In this document: positions 1 to 8,325 of the stretch, one piece after another
Layout: each line of letters starts with the position of its first letter
Position numbering within the stretch: the first letter of the stretch is position 1
Assembly: GCA_018712125.1 (NCBI GenBank)
Contig: DVHM01000032.1
Location: 1 to 22,416 of the forward strand
Origin: Pullilachnospira_A gallistercoris
GTDB taxonomy: Bacteria; Bacillota; Clostridia; Lachnospirales; Lachnospiraceae
DNA: 22,416 nucleotides
Direction of reading: 5' to 3'
Program-made: the position numbers and the translations under genes
Notes under the pieces: generated by a model
Database searches by the model: none
What the model saw: the letters and a program-made list of their open reading frames with translations, nothing else
Told to the model about the DNA's origin: nothing

Positions 1-527
1 TCGCTACCTTCTCGAAAGAAATCGCTATTCAGAAATGTTTCCAGGTTTCGCTCAAGCTGTTCCTTTCTTCGATATGTACAGATATCCACACCAAGCCGCA
101 CCTTCCTTTTTTCCGATTCTCTGCTGCCAAAAGCAATACGGAAGATTTCCACTTCCTCATCAGCAGCAATTTTCACAAAGAAATAGCCCTCTGATTTCGC
201 GGAAAAATCAAAAATTATCTCCTGTTTCTGTTTGCCGGAAAACGAAACCTCTGCTACCAGCCTATCCATATCTTTACCTGCGTCATAAAAATACAGAGAA
301 AAGATTCCCTTTCCCATAAGCTCCGACACACACTGAAATTGCCGGATCCCGGTGTATTTCTCCCATGTCCCCGCGTCGAACAAGTTAAAATATGTATCTG
401 TCTCAAGAATGCTTCCACCCTCAAGACAAAGATGTTCTTCCCGCAGTTTCACATTTCCCCGGTGTCGGAAACAGAGTTCCTCCATATCACATATTCTGTT
501 CGGAAGAATCAGATTCTGTAAAATCAT
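1..527 (-). CDS. GlfT2-like family 2 glycosyltransferase, N-terminal part (runs off left edge)
   Basis: The frame is open from an ATG at 527-525 to base 1 with no stop, so only about 175 N-terminal residues are present. The start lies 12 bases after the upstream stop and is preceded by AGGTGG. The first ~130 residues look like a beta-sandwich (motif TDTYFNLFDAGTWEKYTG). Then RLGVDICTYRRKEQLERNL begins, which resembles the first beta-alpha unit of GT2 enzymes. A beta-sandwich followed by a GT-A domain is the GlfT2 (galactofuranosyltransferase) layout, so the product may add galactofuranose or a similar sugar to the exported glycan. The DxD and catalytic residues lie outside the window, so the substrate is inferred. 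Codon use looks more A+T-rich than in the neighbouring genes. Confidence 0.72.
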   Translation of the reverse strand, partial: MILQNLILPNRICDMEELCFRHRGNVKLREEHLCLEGGSILETDTYFNLFDAGTWEKYTGIRQFQCVSELMGKGIFSLYFYDAGKDMDRLVAEVSFSGKQKQEIIFDFSAKSEGYFFVKIAADEEVEIFRIAFGSRESEKRKVRLGVDICTYRRKEQLERNLETFLNSDFFREGS

Positions 528-539
528 GCTCCACCTCGT

Positions 540-2750
540 TCAAAGATTGATATCATCGAACAGTTCCTTCGTCAATAATGCCTGGTTTTTCTCACTCTGT
601 AGCAGTCTTACCACCCCATAGGCATCCGCGCCGCTGATCTCGAAGCATTCCGCCTCATCCGTTTCCCATTGCCCTGGTCCTGTGCCCGGCAGCAACGCCC
701 GGCGTGTCCATTCCGCCGCGAAATCTTCTATCCCCCTTTGGATCTCCCCGATGACCTCGCTTCTGCCCTCCTCGCCCAGGCAGATGGTATATCCGTCTCC
801 CGTCCTTTTGACGCCTGTTTCAATTTCGGACAATTCCGCGGCGCATCCTTTTTGCATCCTCGATTTCTCCGGCGGGTAAAATCCCTTCAGGCTTCCCTCT
901 TCTGAACTTAACAGCAGTTCCCACAGAAGGTTGTGGCCTTTGGCCGCGTCATGAAATTTCCAGAGATCCCGGTTATGCTCCTGGGAATAGAGATAGCTGG
1001 CCTGTTTTTCAAGGCATCGGAGGCCCTCCGCCGTATCCCGCTCATCGCCGTTATGGGCGCTGTTGGTCCCGGCCAAAAGGCCGATAATTTCACAGTCCAG
1101 CCCCCACTCCTTTCTCGCCAGATACTGAAGCACTACGGCTCCGCTGCCCGCCCAGCCCACATCCACCGCCGCCACACGCCGGTGGCCGGTCAATACCTTT
1201 CGATAATAGGCCCCGGCGGCATCCCGCTGCCCTTTATAGTGATCCAGGACCTCTTCCCAGTGTTCCATCAGATAGCCCTCCACTGTTTCCCGATTGCCGG
1301 AGGTCAGCTTCGTATCCGCTGATACTCTGTTTCCCGCCGAGGAATTGCCTGCGTCATTTTGCTTTTTCAGATATCCCACGAGCATATCCGAAAGCTCCAT
1401 ACTCGCGAAAATCTGTTCCAGCGTATATTCCTGATTGACTTTGTGATGCAGGAATCGCCGGAAAAAGTCATATTTGAAATAGGACGCTCCCATCTTTGTG
1501 GCCGCTCTCCTTGACCAGTAGACATACTCTGTGCGGTCCGGGCCGGCCTCCTTGGGATACATCTTCCGATACACCTTATATAAGATATCCCCGTCCCTGG
1601 CCAGAAACAGGATCTTGTCGATGTCATGCTCCTCCACATAGCGGTGGATCCACTGACAGTAGCCTGTCACAAACAGACCGCCATAGATGAACCCAAGTTC
1701 ATACTCCCGGGTATAGACATGCAGGCCATTGTAAATATGCGTATTTACAATCCCCCGGTACAGAGACCCGGTAATCGCCGACAGATCCCTGGCCCGGTAC
1801 TTCTCGCCCAGGTCATTCACGTTGGGGTAATGTATCGCCTCCCAGCCTGCCGCCCGGGCTTTTTCCAGATCCGCTACCCGGTTGTCGCCCATGTGGACAA
1901 AGGTCAGGGACCTTTTGCCGCCTTCCTCCAGCTTGCTGCGGATCTTTTCGTAGAGGCTGCCGTCGCTCTTGCCTGCCCCCTGCTCGCAGGAGACGTAAAT
2001 ACGGCTGACGCCCGCAAATCCGGCTTTCTTCAACATTTTTCGGAGAACATCGGAGGGCAGATACATGTCGGAGGTGCAGATGATGACCGTGGCGTCCGGA
2101 GCCTCCGCTTCCGAAGCACTGCCTCCGGTACCAGACGCCTTTTCCTGCATACCCTTCCTCAGCTCTTCAAAAACTTCCAGCATGTAGGGATTTCCGAAAC
2201 AATCGTTCAGCTCCGCCGCGATCTCCACCGGCATGCCGGTATCCTTTGGTATCCCCACATCCTCCTCGATCACATCCCAGATTTTCTCCAGAGTAACCTC
2301 ATAAGTTTTCGCCTCCTGATAGTTCCGTTTCCGGGCCATCGCCTCCGCCTCGGCCCGCAGTCTCGCAAAATCCAGATAATCCAGCTCTGCACCCACCATA
2401 TGAAACAGATCCGTCGGTTTCTCGAAAGGCCGGAAAATCAGTGTGTCAAAGATGTCAAAGGAGATCACATCGTACGTCAGCAGTTTTTTTGCCAGTTCCT
2501 CCGGCGGAAGTTTCCGGTCCAGGGAAGATTCCGCAGCCTGCGGCAGCACTCGTTTTGCGTCCGGGTTCAGTTCATCCGCCGCCCAGCTCCGGTAACCGAC
2601 GCTCCAGGCCAGATTCATCCCCAGAAGAGCAATCCAGTCTCCCGCCCGCTGAACCGGTCTCTTATGCAGTTTTCTTCTTCTCCAGTACTCCTTCTGGATC
2701 GCCGGCACCCGGTTGACCAGAAACTGGTATGCATTCATACGGACGCTCAT
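540..2750 (-). CDS. HAD-domain glycan-biosynthesis protein (COG5610-like), 736 aa
   Basis: This is a large cytoplasmic protein of the kind found in surface-polysaccharide loci. The HAD fold starts near residue 95 with FDIFDTLI. Asp99 is the likely nucleophile, but D+2 is Phe where phosphatases usually have Asp. Later HAD motifs are CTSDMYL, the Lys of GAGKSDGSLYE, and HMGDNRVADLEKA. A second domain follows with LFLARDGDILYKV, YVYWSRRAATKMG and AAVDVGWAGSG; the protein at 6919-8325 shares it. Two Gly/Ser/Ala-rich insertions interrupt the protein (around EKASGTGGSASEAEA and NDAGNSSAGNRV). The start is set by GGGAGGAA seven bases before the ATG, 20 bases after the LCP stop. The exact reaction is unknown to me; a role in tailoring or building the glycan is inferred from context. 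Confidence 0.82.
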   Translation of the reverse strand: MSVRMNAYQFLVNRVPAIQKEYWRRRKLHKRPVQRAGDWIALLGMNLAWSVGYRSWAADELNPDAKRVLPQAAESSLDRKLPPEELAKKLLTYDVISFDIFDTLIFRPFEKPTDLFHMVGAELDYLDFARLRAEAEAMARKRNYQEAKTYEVTLEKIWDVIEEDVGIPKDTGMPVEIAAELNDCFGNPYMLEVFEELRKGMQEKASGTGGSASEAEAPDATVIICTSDMYLPSDVLRKMLKKAGFAGVSRIYVSCEQGAGKSDGSLYEKIRSKLEEGGKRSLTFVHMGDNRVADLEKARAAGWEAIHYPNVNDLGEKYRARDLSAITGSLYRGIVNTHIYNGLHVYTREYELGFIYGGLFVTGYCQWIHRYVEEHDIDKILFLARDGDILYKVYRKMYPKEAGPDRTEYVYWSRRAATKMGASYFKYDFFRRFLHHKVNQEYTLEQIFASMELSDMLVGYLKKQNDAGNSSAGNRVSADTKLTSGNRETVEGYLMEHWEEVLDHYKGQRDAAGAYYRKVLTGHRRVAAVDVGWAGSGAVVLQYLARKEWGLDCEIIGLLAGTNSAHNGDERDTAEGLRCLEKQASYLYSQEHNRDLWKFHDAAKGHNLLWELLLSSEEGSLKGFYPPEKSRMQKGCAAELSEIETGVKRTGDGYTICLGEEGRSEVIGEIQRGIEDFAAEWTRRALLPGTGPGQWETDEAECFEISGADAYGVVRLLQSEKNQALLTKELFDDINL

Positions 2751-2770
2751 GAGCGTTTCCTCCCCACCGC

Positions 2771-4300
2771 TTACTCCTGTGTCAGAATCTCTCCTGCCTG
2801 CACCTGCCGCAGCAGTTCCTTCGCGTGATCCACCGCGCTCTGATCCGGTATCATCACATAAACGCTTCTGCCCGGCATCGAATAGGTTGTCTGTCTGCTG
2901 CCGGTTCCGTCCACGCTGTAGGAGACCACATTCCAGTCGCTCTTCTCAAAGAGCTGAGCGCTGACCAGCTGGGCAATCCGCTCCTGCTCGATGTTGCTCT
3001 CGAAGGTTCCGGCAATGCCCTCCATCACTTCCTGATAATTGAGCAGCATGGAGGACGTCTGGCACTTGGCGATGGTGGCTCGGATGACCTCCATCTGATT
3101 CTCCCCCCGCTGCCGGTCGCCGCCGGAGAAGCTGTATCGCTCCCGGGCAAAGGCCAGGGCCTGCAGACCATTCACATGATTGTAGCCCTGATGATATGTC
3201 ATGATGGGCTCCACCGTAAAAGTCTGAGGCGAGTACACATCAATTCCCCCGAGGGCATCGATGATATCGATAAACCCGGAAAAATTCATCCGAAGATAAT
3301 AGGGGATTTCCGTGTCATAGAGATTTTCCAGCGTCCCCTTCGACACGTTTACACCGTAAAGTCCCGCGTGGGTCAGCTTGTCCTTTGCCCCGCCGGAAAC
3401 AGTCAGGGGCACATAGTAATCCCGGGGTGTGGACAACAGCAGAATCTGCTTTGTCTTCGTGTTGACCGCCATAATGATATTTACATCGCTGCGGGATCTG
3501 TTTGTCACGCCGCCGTAAGTGTCAATGCCGCTCAAATACACCGCGAAGTAATCCGGATCATAGGCTGTCTGTCCCTGAGGCTGCTCCACTTCCTGCTGGA
3601 TGGATATGGTAATGACAGCCCGGATTTCCGTCAGGATATCCTCATACCCCTCCATATCCTCCGTCAGCGACAGGAGGGAATGGTTGACCAGCATTCCGCC
3701 GATCTCTCCCGACCGCAGAGCGTCGATCAGCGCATCCATTCCGGTGTACTCCGCCAGTTGCAGCGAAAATCCCGCCTGCTCCTCTATCTGTCCCACCGCG
3801 TAATCTGTATTTTCCCGATCCAGTTCACTCAGGACACCGATGGTGTAACCCTCAATGTCCGCCGCCTCCTGGGCCGGATCATCCTGAAGCACGAAGACAG
3901 AGATCGCGTCGGTTTCCAGCGTGACCGGACGGACAATCTCCTTTACCGCCGTATTCGTGTGATAGAGATAATAGGAACCGATTCCGCAGATCGCCAGATA
4001 GACGACGGACAGCGCTGCCCCGAGAAACCACAGTTTCCTCCTGCGAAGGAAAACCAGCATCAGCACAATGCCGATTCCCGCCACGGTCAGAACCGCCAGG
4101 GCGGCCACCTTGAGATTTCCCGGCAATATGGCCAGCCGCGCAAGAAAAATTCCGCACATTAACCCGGCACAGACAGTCAGAATCGCCAGCACCACCGCCG
4201 CGATGGTCTTTCCCTTCCCGGATTTTTCCTGTTTCTGTTTTCGTTTTTTTCCCGTGGTCGACACACCGCTCCGGTCGACCGCGCCATATCTCTTCTCCAT
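2771..4300 (-). CDS. LCP (LytR-CpsA-Psr) family glycan ligase, 509 aa
   Basis: LCP proteins transfer lipid-linked glycopolymers to the cell wall on the outer face of the membrane. The N-terminus is basic, followed by three hydrophobic segments at about residues 32-56, 64-85 and 90-113. A long extracytoplasmic part follows. LCP hallmarks are RSRSDVNIIMAVN, LLLSTPRDYYV, the KLTHAGLYG region and FARERYSFSGGDRQRGENQ, which supply the conserved Asp and Arg residues that hold the pyrophosphate lipid. A region before the LCP core (about residues 120-230) resembles neither domain clearly. The start has GTGAGGAG upstream and sits 18 bases after the ABC ATPase stop. Its place among exporter and glycosyltransferase genes suggests it anchors the polymer made by this operon. 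Confidence 0.92.
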   Translation of the reverse strand: MEKRYGAVDRSGVSTTGKKRKQKQEKSGKGKTIAAVVLAILTVCAGLMCGIFLARLAILPGNLKVAALAVLTVAGIGIVLMLVFLRRRKLWFLGAALSVVYLAICGIGSYYLYHTNTAVKEIVRPVTLETDAISVFVLQDDPAQEAADIEGYTIGVLSELDRENTDYAVGQIEEQAGFSLQLAEYTGMDALIDALRSGEIGGMLVNHSLLSLTEDMEGYEDILTEIRAVITISIQQEVEQPQGQTAYDPDYFAVYLSGIDTYGGVTNRSRSDVNIIMAVNTKTKQILLLSTPRDYYVPLTVSGGAKDKLTHAGLYGVNVSKGTLENLYDTEIPYYLRMNFSGFIDIIDALGGIDVYSPQTFTVEPIMTYHQGYNHVNGLQALAFARERYSFSGGDRQRGENQMEVIRATIAKCQTSSMLLNYQEVMEGIAGTFESNIEQERIAQLVSAQLFEKSDWNVVSYSVDGTGSRQTTYSMPGRSVYVMIPDQSAVDHAKELLRQVQAGEILTQE

Positions 4301-4318
4301 ACTTTCTCCTCACTGCCG

Positions 4319-6145
4319 CTATTTTTTCGCTGCCGCCTGTTTCGCTGCCTGCTGTCCGGCCTGCTCATACAGGGCACAGACTGTCTTCGGATCGCCGTCG
4401 GCCTTCAGAATACCCTTCTCGATCCACACCGCCCGGGTGCAGTTCTGACGGATAACCCCCGGCGAGTGCGAGACAATCAGCACCGTAGAGCCCCCGTGCA
4501 TCATCTCCTTAACACGCTTCAGGCTCTTCTCCCGGAAGAACATATCGCCCACCGAGAGCACCTCATCGAGAATCAATATCTCCGGCGTATCCCGCATGGT
4601 GGCGATGGCGAAGCCGAGTCGGGATACCATACCCGAAGAAAAGTTCTTGACCCGCTCGTCCATAAAGCCCTCCAACTCCGCGAAGGCCACGATATCGTCA
4701 TATTTCTCATCGATATATTCTCTCGTGTAGCCGATCAGGGAACCGTTTAAGTACACGTTTTCTTTCGCAGTCAACTCCATGTCAAATCCCGTCCCCAGAG
4801 TCAGCAGCTGCACCTTACTCTGATCCACCTCGATCTTTCCGCTGGTGGGAGAGAGCACACCGGAGACCAGCTTCAGAAGCGTACTCTTTCCGGAACCGTT
4901 GGTTCCGATAATACCCACAACCTCGCCCTCGTATACATCGAAGCTCACATGATCCAGGGCTTTTAACTCCCGGTAATGGTTGCGCCCTGTCAGGGTGCGG
5001 ATCAGAAACTCCTTCAGGCTGTCCGCCCCGTCCTGGGTAATCTTGAAATACATGCACACGTTCTGTATGGAGATGACCGGCTTCTTCCCGGCTTCGCGTC
5101 CGCCTGCTTCCCGCCCCTGTTCCTGCACCGCGATCTTTTGGCCTTGTCCCGCTCTCTCTGCCGCCTCCCCGGTCAGGCCGTTTTCATCCGCAGTCTCCGA
5201 TTCCTGCCTCTTACCGCCCAGATGATGCATTCTCTCCCACTGCTCTCTTCGAAGTCTCCGTCTTCTCCGGCGCAAGGTCTCCTGTATCAGCATAATCAAA
5301 AGGGCCGCCAGACCTACCGCCACCACAATGCCAATCATCAGAAGGGCCTTCTGCACCGGGCTCATCTCCTGCCAGCGATGGTGGCTGGCCACCGCCTCCT
5401 CGCTGGAGAGCACCCGGCTGCTGGAAGCAGTCTGTGCCTGAGACTGGCGCGTGATATCCAGTTCATAGCGCATGGTCTGCCCCTGATAGGTCACATCCAC
5501 CCAGATGGTGTTCTCTCCAACCTCCAGCACGGTATCGGAGATGGAAATTCTGGCCTGGGGATCCGCCGCCGCGGCGGTAATGCTGGGCTCCGTCACATCG
5601 TAGGGAACCGCAGCCGAAAAGCGCTCCCCCTCCGGCGCGAACCCGTCCACCGGCTCTCCATCCACCGCCAAAGCCGTCAGACGGTTCTGCGCTTCCACCG
5701 GGACACGGACAGCCACAGATGTCTGTTCCAGAATGTCGATGGGCTGTGTACCCTCAGCGTCGCTGTAGAGTTCCAGGCTCTCCACGGAAATCCGGGAGGA
5801 ACCCATAACCAGTGTCTGAAACGCCAGCATGGTCCGATAGCTGTTCTGTCCGCCCCCGCCGGTAATTTCCACTCTGCCCGGCTCCAGCAGCGTTCCGCCG
5901 GAGACATACTCCAGTTTCCCGGCGTCGTAGACAAGCACCGCCCGGTAACTGCCGATGGCCTCATCCGCGCTCACGTAGACGCCGATGGGGAATTCCCCGT
6001 TGACCGGGGGCGTGTACTCCCCGGAGCCGTAAGTCAGGCTCCCCGCGGCCCGGGCCGAAAGCACAGGGGATCCCGCAAGCAGCAGAGCGCAGAAAGCCAG
6101 CGCCAATATTTTTTTCCATCCTCTGTTTCCACAAAAATCAAACAT
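4319..6145 (-). CDS. Polysaccharide ABC exporter ATPase fused to an exported beta-sandwich module
   Basis: The C-terminal part (about residues 357-608) is a Wzt/TagH-type ATPase. It has Walker A GTNGSGKST (414-422), signature FSSGM (502-506), Walker B ILILDE (523-528) and an H-loop in IVSHSPG. It pairs with the permease encoded three bases upstream. The N-terminal half is unexpected. It has a signal peptide (1-34, ending in SARAAG), a cohesin-like beta-sandwich (about 35-150), a cadherin-like beta-sandwich repeat (about 155-233), a membrane helix (about 266-289), then a run of Arg and a charged linker. The predicted topology is N-terminus outside and ATPase inside, agreeing with the positive-inside rule. 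The usual C-terminal cytosolic carbohydrate-binding domain of Wzt is absent. The domain names for the exported half are by fold pattern and less certain than the ATPase. Confidence 0.9.
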   Translation of the reverse strand: MFDFCGNRGWKKILALAFCALLLAGSPVLSARAAGSLTYGSGEYTPPVNGEFPIGVYVSADEAIGSYRAVLVYDAGKLEYVSGGTLLEPGRVEITGGGGQNSYRTMLAFQTLVMGSSRISVESLELYSDAEGTQPIDILEQTSVAVRVPVEAQNRLTALAVDGEPVDGFAPEGERFSAAVPYDVTEPSITAAAADPQARISISDTVLEVGENTIWVDVTYQGQTMRYELDITRQSQAQTASSSRVLSSEEAVASHHRWQEMSPVQKALLMIGIVVAVGLAALLIMLIQETLRRRRRRLRREQWERMHHLGGKRQESETADENGLTGEAAERAGQGQKIAVQEQGREAGGREAGKKPVISIQNVCMYFKITQDGADSLKEFLIRTLTGRNHYRELKALDHVSFDVYEGEVVGIIGTNGSGKSTLLKLVSGVLSPTSGKIEVDQSKVQLLTLGTGFDMELTAKENVYLNGSLIGYTREYIDEKYDDIVAFAELEGFMDERVKNFSSGMVSRLGFAIATMRDTPEILILDEVLSVGDMFFREKSLKRVKEMMHGGSTVLIVSHSPGVIRQNCTRAVWIEKGILKADGDPKTVCALYEQAGQQAAKQAAAKK

Positions 6146-6148
6146 ATC

Positions 6149-6922
6149 TCAAACCTTCTGCATGACAGCGTTTTTGCTCACTTTAAAAATCCAGCTCCCG
6201 ATCAGATACATTCCCAGCGCCCAGATAACCATGGCCGCCAGCTGTCCGCCCTCCGGCATCTGCTGATACATCATCACTTCCCTGGCACAGGCGATGTAGT
6301 TGTAAACCGGATTCATGGTAATAAAATTCTGCATCCAACCCGTGATACTCTCCACCGGATAGAAGATGGCGGAGCAGTACATCAACAGCGTCAGAAATAC
6401 CGAGTACAGATGCTTGATATCCCCGAAAAACACGTAGGCCACCGAGAGAATATAGGAAACTCCCAGGGCAAAGAGGAAGGCCGCCGCCACGATAACCGGG
6501 AAAAACAGCATTGTCACACTCAGCGGAATCCGAAAGAAAATCAGGATCGCCGCGTAGGCGATGCAGGAGTACCCGAAATTGACCAGCGCCGTCACGCTCC
6601 GGGACAGCGGGAAAATCTGCATGGGAAACTTTACCTTGATCAGCATCTGTTTGTTGTCCACCAGGCACGTCATCGTCGTGTTGGTGGCTGTGGAGAAGAG
6701 CTGAAAGATGATATTTCCCGTGAGATAGTAAATCGGGTAATTTTCGATGCTCCGCCGGAACATAGTGGAGAAAATGGCTGACATCACAATCATCATCAGA
6801 AGGGGATTCAGCACGCTCCACAGTATGCCCAGATAGGACCGGGCATATTTTCTCTTGATCTCGCGGGAAACCAGTTCCCTTACCACAAACCCGTATTGTT
6901 TTACTGTATTTCCTCGGTTCAC
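6149..6922 (-). CDS. ABC-2 type polysaccharide export permease (Wzm/TagG-like), 257 aa
   Basis: This is the membrane half of the polysaccharide exporter. The N-terminus has the typical amphipathic and cytoplasmic start (VRELVSREIKRKYARSYLG) followed by LWSVLNPLLMMIVMSAIFS and five further hydrophobic segments. The family's conserved middle region is present around FFGDIKHLYSVFLTLLMYCS and FYPVESI. Length is normal for the family. The start is GTG, overlapping the upstream stop by four bases (GTGA), so it is probably translationally coupled. It works with the ATPase encoded immediately downstream to flip the undecaprenyl-linked polymer across the membrane. No Wzx or Wzy is seen, which fits ABC-dependent export. 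Confidence 0.93.
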   Translation of the reverse strand: MNRGNTVKQYGFVVRELVSREIKRKYARSYLGILWSVLNPLLMMIVMSAIFSTMFRRSIENYPIYYLTGNIIFQLFSTATNTTMTCLVDNKQMLIKVKFPMQIFPLSRSVTALVNFGYSCIAYAAILIFFRIPLSVTMLFFPVIVAAAFLFALGVSYILSVAYVFFGDIKHLYSVFLTLLMYCSAIFYPVESITGWMQNFITMNPVYNYIACAREVMMYQQMPEGGQLAAMVIWALGMYLIGSWIFKVSKNAVMQKV

Positions 6923-8325
6923 TTCCGCAATTTCCTTTCCAGTCCTTTTCTCAGATAAATCAGTTCCTTATATCTGCGATAATGTCGCTGATGCCAGGCC
7001 GCCCGACTGCTGTAAAGCTTCGCGCTGCCCTCGTACCAGGCGCTCTCCCGCACCGGCAGATTCCGCTTCAGGTAGAGACGCCGGAATTTCTCCAGGATAT
7101 GTCCCGAGAGCAGTTCATCCTCCGTCATGGGCAGCGCCAGCGGGTGGGTCCGCTTCTCCGTCACATCGTCGGAAAACCGGTAGTTTCCGTAAACTTCCGC
7201 TTCCGACCTGTCCGGCCGGGACATAAACAGCCGCAGCAGCCGGGCGATGAACCTGGCATCCTTTTCGGATGTATCTGCCGCCGACTCTCCGGGACTCCCC
7301 TGCCCGGACCCGTTCCGTTCTCCCCCGTCCTGCCCCGGCGCCGGCCTTTTCTGTCCGTAGCATTCGGCGTATCGCTCAATCCACTCTGTCTGCCGCTCCA
7401 TCTCATCGGCCTGCAGTCCCCGCTCCGCCGCCAGAACCGGCCCGGTTCCGCCCTCACGGTATCCCACGGTCATCCCGTGGGGTGCGGAGAAAACCGCCTC
7501 AAACAGGCTGTTGGAAAACTCCGCCTTTCTCCGAAGATTTCCCGCCGGGGAGAAATAGAAAGTGTGATACCGCAAAGGGTCCACCCCCGCCGGCAGATCA
7601 TACAGCCCAAAGTAAAATCCATCCAGCGGCCGCTTTCTCCCGCCGGAGGCCAGCAGCTGCTCCAGCACCTGCTGGGTTGTCCCGGTCCAGCCGCTGTCGG
7701 CGATGGCAAAGGAACCTTCCTCCAGCAGACCCTCCCGGTCAAAATAATCCATGGCATTCCGATAGGCTTCCCGGGAAACATTCTGCATCTTCTCCAGAAA
7801 CAGGGGACACTGCGAAAGCCGTTCCCGGAATTTCGGAATCTGTGTCAGAGGAATGGGCTTGCGGATATCTTCCCGATAGCCGATCTTTTCGGCGATCGCT
7901 GCCGCCTCCCCCTCATCCAGTCCGGCCCGGGCCATCATATCGGCAAAGGAGACCTCCATCCCCCGCAGACAAATATATCCAAGGGCCTCCTCCCCCATAA
8001 GGCAGTAGCAGGGAATCCTCAGAGAATAGCGGGAGCAGTAGAGATAACGCAACTCCACCGAAAGTTTCCAGCTCTTCTGCAGCGCCCGGGCAGCCTGATA
8101 AAACTGCCAGCCGTCCCGGGCCAGAAAATACACCCGGTCGATCTTCCTGCCGACTGCCTCCCGCAGCACCCAGGCCGCAAAGCTTACGGCCACCGGTGCA
8201 AGGAGAAAACAGGTCATCTGCTCCTGAAAACTGCCGTCGCCGGAGGAAACCATCTGTCGGCTGATCTCGGAAAATACCGGATCTTTTTCTATGATCTTTC
8301 TATAGGTTTCGATATGCTGACCCAT
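6919..8325 (-). CDS. FLARDG-domain protein without a HAD domain (paralogue of the 736-aa protein's second half)
   Basis: This 468-aa protein carries the same domain as the C-terminal half of the product at 540-2750. Shared landmarks are VYFLARDGWQFYQ, YLYCSRYSLR, FAIADSGWTGTTQQVLEQL and a later NSLFEAVFSAPHG. No HAD motif I (FDIFDTL type) is present, so it is a stand-alone version rather than a simple copy. A Gly/Ser/Glu-rich low-complexity stretch (about residues 325-350) precedes a basic C-terminal region. The start overlaps the upstream GT2 by 26 bases and has only a weak AGAAAGAAGAG-type binding site, so translation is probably coupled. The biochemical function is not known to me; a glycan-assembly role follows only from context. 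Confidence 0.75.
   Translation of the reverse strand: MGQHIETYRKIIEKDPVFSEISRQMVSSGDGSFQEQMTCFLLAPVAVSFAAWVLREAVGRKIDRVYFLARDGWQFYQAARALQKSWKLSVELRYLYCSRYSLRIPCYCLMGEEALGYICLRGMEVSFADMMARAGLDEGEAAAIAEKIGYREDIRKPIPLTQIPKFRERLSQCPLFLEKMQNVSREAYRNAMDYFDREGLLEEGSFAIADSGWTGTTQQVLEQLLASGGRKRPLDGFYFGLYDLPAGVDPLRYHTFYFSPAGNLRRKAEFSNSLFEAVFSAPHGMTVGYREGGTGPVLAAERGLQADEMERQTEWIERYAECYGQKRPAPGQDGGERNGSGQGSPGESAADTSEKDARFIARLLRLFMSRPDRSEAEVYGNYRFSDDVTEKRTHPLALPMTEDELLSGHILEKFRRLYLKRNLPVRESAWYEGSAKLYSSRAAWHQRHYRRYKELIYLRKGLERKLRK

Noticed and set aside
1942..1957. A half-site-like TTTTCGTAGAG inside the 736-aa gene
   Set aside because: The TGAAATA spacer and second arm are missing, so it is probably a chance match.
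4976..6781. Long plus-strand open frame opposite the ABC ATPase and permease
   Set aside because: The protein is His/Gln/Arg-rich with no domain pattern and mirrors strong minus-strand genes. The same applies to frames at 1626-2828, 2825-4162 and 6982-8451.
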